Source: Lathyrus oleraceus
Taxonomy: Eukaryota; Streptophyta; Magnoliopsida; Fabales; Fabaceae
Direction of reading: 5' to 3'
NCBI RefSeq assembly: GCF_024323335.1
Contig: NC_066584.1
Span: forward strand, 233,942,994 to 234,006,993
Length of the DNA: 64,000 nt
Positions within the stretch are counted from its first letter, which is position 1. Every line of letters begins with the position of its first letter. The translations under genes and the position numbers were made by a program. The notes below the pieces were generated by a model. It searched no databases and was not told the origin of the DNA. It saw only the letters and a program-made list of their open reading frames with translations. This document shows, piece by piece, positions 57,520 to 64,000 of the stretch.

Positions 57520-59415
57520 TTGCTAAAACGACGATATCACAACAAGCTTCAAATTTCCCTCTTTATAATGATTTAGTCATCATATCAGAACCATTATCAT
57601 CTATATTAGCTTTAGCTAACTCTAACAACTTAGCATCTAAAACATGACATATTCAATGATATCTCATATCAATCTATTTGAACCTATTATGAAAAGTCGG
57701 ATTGTTACCAAGATGAATATCGCTTTGACTATCAACAAATAACACATATTTGTCTTGAACAAAACCAAGGTCCTAGAAAAAATTATTTAACCATAGTAAC
57801 TCTTTGCATGCTTCAATAATTGTAATAAACTCAACCTTTGTAGTAGACAGTGCTACACACTTTTACAATATGGATTGCTAAGCCACAACTCCCCCTGCAA
57901 ATTTAATCATGTAGCCCAAAGTGGACTTTCAGGAATCAATGTCTGCAGCCATATCAGAGTCAGAGTATCCCACTAGAGTAAGCTTATCTCCTCCAAAACA
58001 AATCCTTGTAGAAGTAGTACCACGAAGATACCTTAAAATTCATTTTACAGCATTCCAATGCTCTTTAACTTGACTTGACAAAAATCTACTAACTGTACCA
58101 ACAACATGTGTTATATCTGATTTTGTACACACTATTGCATACATCAAACTACCCACAACAGACGCCCAAGGAATACGTTTCATATCAACCACTTCATCTT
58201 CACTTGAAGGAATTTCATTAGAACTCAACTTGAAATGAGTAGAGAGAGAAGTGCTTACCGCCTTAGAATTTTCCATTTTGAATCTTTGCGTCACTCTTTC
58301 GATATAGTGTTCTTGTGACATCCAAAGTTTATTCTCTTTTCTGTCACGAATGATTTTAATGCCAAGAATCTGTTTAGCTGCCCCCATGTCTTTCATGGAA
58401 AATGAATCCTCCAATTGCTTCTTTAACATTTTAATGTTAGAAATACTTTTCCCTACAATAAGCATATCATCAACATATAACAACAGGATAATTAAGTCAT
58501 CGTTAGAAAATTTTCTAACAAAAACACAATGATCTGAAGTAGTCTTCTGGCATCCTCAATCACACATAATAGACTCAAACTTCTTGTACCCTTGCAGGTT
58601 GCTTCAACCCATATAAATTTTTTCTCAATCTACACACATGATCTTTTTTACCTTTAAATTGAAAACCATCGGGTTGTTTCATGTAGATCTCTTCCTCCAA
58701 ATCACCATGAAGGAAATTTGTTTTCACCTCCATTTGTTCAACCTCTAAATTAAGAGTATCAGGCAAACTCAACACGGTTCTAATTGATGAGATCTTTACA
58801 ACAGGTGAGAACATATCAGTAAAATAAATATCATTTCTTTTACAGAAACCTTTAACTATTAATCTGGATTTATATCATGGAGACTTAGAGTTTCTCTCAT
58901 GTTTAACTCTATAAATCCATTTGTTTTCCAAAGTCGTTTTGCCTTTAGGAAGCTTCATTAAATCATAAGTGTGATTATCATGTAATGATTTCATCTCATC
59001 ATGCATTATATCCATCCACTTTTGATTTTCATCATTTTCCATGGCCTCTTTAAAATACTTAGGGTTCACCCTCATCAGTGAAGACCACATACTCATCAAA
59101 ATTATACCTTGTAGAAGGTTGTCTCTGCCTGTTAGACCTCCTAAGTTGAACTTGATATGATTCTGGAGCTTCACCAAGATTCTCATCTTGTGATATATCA
59201 CTCTCCCATTCACCATCATTAGTTGGAATATTTACCTCACCTCCAAGTTGTTGATCATCAACATAATCATATGGCTCACCATTATGATCATCACCACTAA
59301 AAGCATCAAGATTATGACTAGGTAACCGAACTGGATCAACATTAGATAAACTGATATCTTTCTTGGGTGTAGCCTTCTCTACCTTATCAATGTATTCAAT
59401 AGTTTGGTCTTCCAT
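57520..59415 (-). pseudogene. Ty1/copia pol relic: RT and RNase H
   Basis: Read leftwards from 59415: an acidic linker to DEYVVFTDEGEP, then the RT start (WMDIMHDEMKSLHDNHTYDL, KWIYRVKHE), MFSPVVKISSIR, the VKTNFLHGDLEEEIYMKQP block, NLYGLKQPARV, the catalytic LYVDDMLIVG (about 58480), KDMGAAKQILGIKIIRDR, and VVGSLMYAIVCTKSDI. RNase H continues with LRYLRGTTSTRICFGG, YSDSDMAADI and a 3' part ending near DNGSDMMTKSL (about 57590). Stops and frameshifts separate the blocks. The 5' half is missing because another copia element inserted at 59423. Confidence 0.88.
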
Positions 59416-60464
59416 ATGTTGATGTAATGCCTAGAGGCCAATAATTTTGGTACTTGTATCGAATTATTTATTAATAATAAAAGGCTTTTTCTTTATTATA
59501 TTTGTTTAATAAAGTCACTAGAATAGCTAGTCCGTTTAATGTATCAAGTGTGACTTAATCATGAGATCCCATTAAACATAAGGACATTGTTCTTAAAGTA
59601 TCTGTAGTCGAGTTTTGTTATAAAATGGGATAACATTAAAGCATTAAGATTATTATGTATATAGACTGATGATCACATCTCATGGATCATGGATAAGGAG
59701 TTATCAAGTCTTAAACATAGGTATGCATATTAGGAGTAATATGCATACTGGATTGACCCTCTATGAGAATAATATATAGAATGTTATGCAAAGTGTCATA
59801 AGTTATTCTCATGGTGATAGTGGTGTATGCCACCCTTCGATCTGAAACCACTATGGACCCTAGATGTAGAGTCGAGTGCTTTATTATTGATCAAACATTG
59901 TCCGTAACTGGATGACCATAAAAACAGTTGGTGGGTACTCCAGGAAGCATACTGAGGGACATGAGTGACCTAGATGGAATTTGCCCATCCCGCGTAACAG
60001 ATAAATGTCTAAGGGTCCAATATTGAACTGGACAAGGATGACACGGTCTATGCCTTGTGTTCAATATAGACATAAGGGGAAAAGGGTAATTATACATACA
60101 AGTATTATCTCAAAGAGGGATTTGTCAGATCTCATGATATTTTCGTGTCTTGGGTAGCAATGATGTGTTGCTAGATACCGTTCATGTTTATTATGTTAAA
60201 TATATGATTTAATATAATTGCCAATGTCACGAAAACCTACAGGGTCACACACAAAAGAATGAATTGATAAAAGATAGAGTGGATAAGGAACACCGTAAGG
60301 TACAGTGCACTTAAGTGAATTGTAGAACATCGTAAGGTACGGTGCACTTAAGTAGAATATGAAATATGGTAAGGTACCACACACTTAAGTGATTTTTGGT
60401 ATATCATAAGATATGGGCCACATACACTTAAGTGGGCTTTTCATCTTGAAGCCCACACAAGTGG

Positions 60465-60474
60465 TTCTATAAAT
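60465..60474 (+). promoter_or_regulatory. TATA box of copia LTR
   Basis: TTCTATAAATAGAACC gives a strong TATAAATA match in the LTR, upstream of the CT-rich leader. Confidence 0.7.
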
Positions 60475-60509
60475 AGAACCCTTGTGCAGAAGCATTTCAT
60501 TAGATGAAA

Positions 60510-60514
60510 TTCCG

Positions 60515-60565
<51 letters not shown>

Positions 60566-60592
60566 CATACACACACACACACACACATACAT
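60510..60592. repeat. (CT)n and (CA)n microsatellite in LTR
   Basis: A CT run with a few TTT interruptions (60513-60567) is followed by a CA run (60569-60590), just downstream of the TATA box and so probably transcribed. Confidence 0.9.
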
Positions 60593-60825
60593 ACTCAAAG
60601 CCTTCATTCATAGCAACTAGAACTGAGACTGAAGGAATTTATTCGTGTCGACTGAGTAGAGGCGTTGTCACCATTCAACACTCATGATCACTCCTTAGAT
60701 TTGCATCAAAGGTTTCAATCGCCACAAGAGGTAACGATTTCTATCATTGATCATGCCCATTCGTAAGGATCACTAAAGGAGAATTTTTAATTTCCGCTAC
60801 GTTTTGGATCACAATTTTCCTTCAG

Positions 60826-60838
60826 TGGTATCAGAGCC
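60826..60838 (+). promoter_or_regulatory. Primer binding site, initiator tRNA-Met
   Basis: TGGTATCAGAGCC, a perfect match to the common plant copia PBS. Confidence 0.9.
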
Positions 60839-62360
60839 ACTTACGAAACCATGCATCTAATAACTGTTTATTTTTTGTATTTTCTGTATTAATATGATTA
60901 AAAGGCATAATGAATTAAATAATAAACGAGTAATTAAATTTGGCATCATGTGTGTATGATTTAGATGATTGATGTTGACTATGCTTCAGAGTCCAATATT
61001 AGTATGGTGAAGCAGCGATACATCGATCGTCCATAGGTTACACAAATGATATCGATCAATTTATATATATGATATAAGTAATACTGATGCAAAATATGGT
61101 ATATATGATATATTGTTTCTATTTCGTTCATTCAAACACCTAATGATTGTTTTCCTTTGAGCGATCAATGGTCATTTGCTTCGGAATCTGACAATAGTAT
61201 GGTGAAGCAATGACGTACAGATCAATCATACTGAATTATTAATCGAGATGTGTTTGACGGTATGAAATTGCTGCATTAGGGTTCATAACGGTACAAGGGT
61301 TGTGCTGTCAAATAGTTATGCGATTAGGGTTGTGACTACATAAGAATTGTGCTTTAAATTAAATCGCCGAAATTTAATTTGGTTTAATTAATTAACAGAA
61401 TTTAAATTAATAATAATAATGTGTTTAATATTATTATTGTCTTGTGGTGATCAATTATGGCCTTGGTTTTCCTTTATTTTATTTTTTGGGATTTTAAAAT
61501 ACGGTTTGCGTGTCGTGCCTCTCTTTTAATCTCTTAATGTAACTTCTTTTCTCATCTCACTTCCTCGTATGTAAAACAAGTTTATTTTATGTAATATAAT
61601 ATTATGAAGAAACAGAAGAATACAATATCAAAGGATGACAACCTTGAAGATCTTTCTTGGAGAAACTTAGATCGTTATTAGGTTAGCTTAGGTTCTCTCA
61701 TTGGCTTGGGAGAACAATTGCGCTATAGGCCATAATTGTTTCATTTTGTATGTATGTTGATGCATGTGAATGCATGTTGATGCATATGAGAGATGATTTA
61801 TATGATAAATAAGTCGGTGAGATCAAAATAATTGCAAATTCCCTCAAATTAAATATTAAGTTTATGCTTTCCAAGTTTTAGCACTCATCAAGACTAATAT
61901 CGAATAATGTAGGTTTTGCCTATGTGAGGTGCATGTTCTATATTAGTAAGGTGCCATGGTATAATTGTAATATCCAATTGCTAAAATAATTGGTCAAACT
62001 TAACTAAACAAATTATAATAAGATTATATACGTTTAGAAGCAAGAGTTGGAAATTATCCATATGACGGATTGGAATAAGGAGTTATTTGCCCAACTAAAA
62101 TATTCGAGAGTTGTACTAGATACAATTGGAACGAGTTCCTACCTAAATAACTTAGTTTTGTGTAATCCGCTTACATAGACTTAAAACAAAGTCAAATGTG
62201 GATCTCGACCCACTAGAAAATCTTCCAACAAGATTTTTCGAATCAAATGGTGAGGGTCATTTATTTTAAGTAAAATAGTGGGAGCATATTTAATTAAAGG
62301 CCTAATTAAATATGTTATTTTAATGATACTTATATTTTCATATATTTCATGTAGATTACC
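60839..62360 (+). other. Long untranslated leader of the copia element
   Basis: 1.5 kb without a coding frame. A 'cttcagagtccaatattag' + TATGGTGAAGCA block (60983-61018) recurs in altered form at 61170-61210, so the leader contains an old internal duplication. Confidence 0.6.
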
Positions 62361-63309
62361 ATGACAACAAACGTCTCTAACAACATTTTGCGATCAATCC
62401 TTGATAAGGAAAAATTGTCTGGGATAAATTTTCTGGATTGACACCGAAATTTGAGGATTGTCCTTAAGCATGATAAAAAGTTGTATGTCTTGGAGGAACT
62501 TGTTCCTAAAGAGGAACCTCCTAGTTTTTCACCTAAGGAAGAAAGAGATGCTTATAAGAAGCATGTTGATGATGCCAATGAAGCTGCTTGCCTCATGCTA
62601 GCTATCATGAACTCGGAGTTGCAAAAGCAACATGAAAACATGTCATTGTTCGATATGATCGGACACCTGAAGATGCTCTATCAAGAGCAGGCAAGGAATT
62701 AAAGGTTTGAAGTTTAAAAGCCCCTTTTCAAGGCAATTTAGCTAAGGGAGCCCCAGTAGGTCCCCATGTGCTCAATATGATTGGGTATGTGGAGAACCTT
62801 GAGAGGTTGGGTTTTCCTCTCGAAAAGGAACTTGTGACTGATTTGATTTTGCAATTGTTGCCAGAGTGATTTAGTCAATTTGTCTTAATTTTAACATGAA
62901 TGATATGGACAAAACTATTCCTGAACTGCTAGGCATGTTAAGTACTGTTGAGCAGAATCTGAAGTCAAAAGGGAAGTTCATTCTGATGATCGGAAATGGA
63001 AAGAAGCAGAACAAAAGGCCCACTAAGCAGAATGGTAAAGGGAAATTCAAGGAAGTTGCCAAACCCAAACCCACTGCTCCTTCTTTGAAGCCTAGTGGAG
63101 GCATAGAAAATGATGGCACCTGCTTCCATTGCGGTAAGATCAGACACTGGAAGATAAACTGCCCAAAGTACCTAGAAGATAAGAAGAATGGAGTAGAGAC
63201 TTCAACTTCAGGTATTTTGGTTATTGAAATTAATTTATCTACTTCTACATCATGGGTATTAGATACTAGATGGACGATTCTCACATTTGTACCAATGTGT
63301 AGGGGCTAA
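62361..63309 (+). pseudogene. Ty1/copia gag (UBN2 domain and zinc knuckle) to start of protease
   Basis: ATG 62361 opens TTNVSNNILRSILDKEKLSG. A TGA at 62439-62441 replaces the Trp of the conserved (D)WHRNLRIVL block. LKHDKKLYVLEE and AACLMLAIMNSELQ follow, then frameshifts. From 62896 NMNDMDKTIPELLGMLSTVE leads into a lysine-rich stretch and a CCHC knuckle CFHCGKIRHWKINC (about 63121-63162, C-X2-C-X4-H-X4-C). The protease site begins LDT (about 63258), but the following Gly is Arg and a frameshift follows at once. It packages RNA in the virus-like particle in active relatives; here it is inactive. Confidence 0.85.
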
Positions 63310-64000
63310 AAAGAAGTAGAGATTTGGAAAAAGGTGAAGTTGGCCTACGAGTTGGCAATGGAGCAAAGGTTGTTGCTTTATCTGTAGGAACTTATGTATT
63401 GACTTTACCCAGTGGTTTAATAATTCAGTTAGAGAATTGTTATTATGTACATGCAATTAGCAAGAATATTATTTTCGTTTCTTGTTTGGATAAGTTTGGT
63501 TTTTCATTCATAATAAAGAACAATTGTTGCTCCATTTATTTGAATGATATATTCTATACTACTGCACAAATGAACAATGGACTATATGTCCTTGATCTTG
63601 AAATGCCTATTTATAACATTAATACTAAAAGGATGAAACCTAATGAGTTAAGTCCAACTTACCTTTGGCATTGTCGATTAGGCCACATAAATGAGAAACA
63701 CATTTCCAAACTCCATAAAGATGGACTATTGAACTCTTTTGATTATGAATCATATGAGACATGTAGATCTTGTTTAATTGGAAAGATGACAAAGTCTCCA
63801 TTCACATGAAAAGGTGAAAAAGCTAATGATCTTTTAGCCCTCAAACATACGGATGTATGTGGACCACTCAACATACCATCCAGAGGAGGTTTTCAGTAAT
63901 TCATCACATTTACTGATGATTTCAGTAGATATGGTTATGTGTATTTAATGAAACACAAATCAGAGTCCTTTGAAAAGTTCAAGAAATTCAAGAATGAAGT
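63270..64000 (+). pseudogene. Ty1/copia protease end and integrase (runs off the window)
   Basis: In the frame after the gag-end shift: HICTNV, a stop, then GNGAKVVALSVGTYVL and the protease-integrase linker. The GAG-pre-integrase zinc region follows: WHCRLGHINEKHISKLHKDGLL and CRSCLIGK (about 63668-63784). A stop follows after KSPFT (63807-63809). The integrase core then begins HTDVCGPLNIPSRGGFQ, stop, FITFTDDFSRYGYVYLMKHK, and the sequence ends there. The two catalytic Asp positions visible (TDVCGP, TDDFSR region) are intact. Two stop codons and one frameshift are seen so far. Confidence 0.85.

Larger units (their letters stand above)
59423..60824 (+). mobile_element. 5' LTR of a plus-strand copia element (about 1.4 kb)
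   Basis: It starts TGTAATGCCTAGAGGCC and ends TTTTCCTTCA, one base before a canonical tRNA-Met PBS. The left flank is the minus-strand copia relic. The partner LTR is outside the window, so the TSD (5' copy would be TTGAT) cannot be checked. Confidence 0.75.

Overview
This window is plant nuclear DNA, almost certainly from an inverted-repeat-lacking-clade (IRLC) legume. A pea-tribe (Fabeae) species such as pea, vetch or Lathyrus is likely. Two things point there: a two-exon nodule-specific cysteine-rich (NCR) peptide gene, a family typical of IRLC legumes, and an abundance of Ogre/Tat-type Ty3/gypsy elements with multi-kb LTRs and tRNA-Arg-like primer sites. About 95% of the window is transposable-element (TE) sequence, most of it nested and decayed. 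The NCR gene at 8985-9447 (minus strand) is the only convincing host gene.

Layout, left to right. 1-7269: the 5' end of an Ogre-type element on the minus strand (ORF1 relic, leader, PBS, 4.45-kb LTR), inserted inside the reverse-transcriptase domain of a Ty1/copia element whose 3' part is 7270-8759. 8760-10163: the only stretch not dominated by TEs, with the NCR gene. 10164-11222: another copia 5' end (LTR with a large TA microsatellite, tRNA-Met PBS, gag). 11222-12930: the 5' end of a minus-strand Ty3/gypsy element. 12941-23700: an Ogre-like LTR remnant that looks split by an Athila-type element (14823-22296) with perfect TGATC/GATCA LTR ends and an AGTAG target-site duplication (TSD). 23700-28430: another Ogre-like LTR remnant with a ~680-bp segment tandemly amplified fourfold, followed by an inverted copy, giving a long foldback. 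28850-34950: a decayed Tekay-like chromovirus on the minus strand.

34989-48246: a small foldback element whose loop was invaded by a structurally complete Tat/Ogre-clade element (35158-47966). That element has 2.7-kb LTRs, a CCATG TSD, a PBS, a polypurine tract (PPT), a recognisable intron, and RT-RNase H-integrase with two stops and one frameshift. It has no recognisable gag or protease. Its 3' UTR holds the most unusual structure in the window: about 25-30 mini-hairpins with a constant CGGTAA loop and stems that vary but stay complementary, arranged partly as 77-bp and 61-bp tandem repeats.

48300-50600: a LINE (L1) relic with ORF1 and endonuclease. 50640-55330: a plus-strand Ogre-like LTR fragment interrupted by an almost intact hAT transposon (52098-55271; 8-bp TSD; transposase in one frame with two stop codons). 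55330-56840: AT-rich DNA, a probable Helitron 3' terminus and Pif1-helicase scraps. 56840-59415: a minus-strand copia relic, itself invaded at 59423 by a plus-strand copia element (LTR, PBS, leader, gag, protease, start of integrase) that runs off the right edge.

The TE proteins belong to separate elements and form no pathway. The layout is a stratigraphy of nested insertions around one small symbiosis-type gene. Boundaries marked approximate were set by eye; family names rest on recognised motifs, since no database search was possible.
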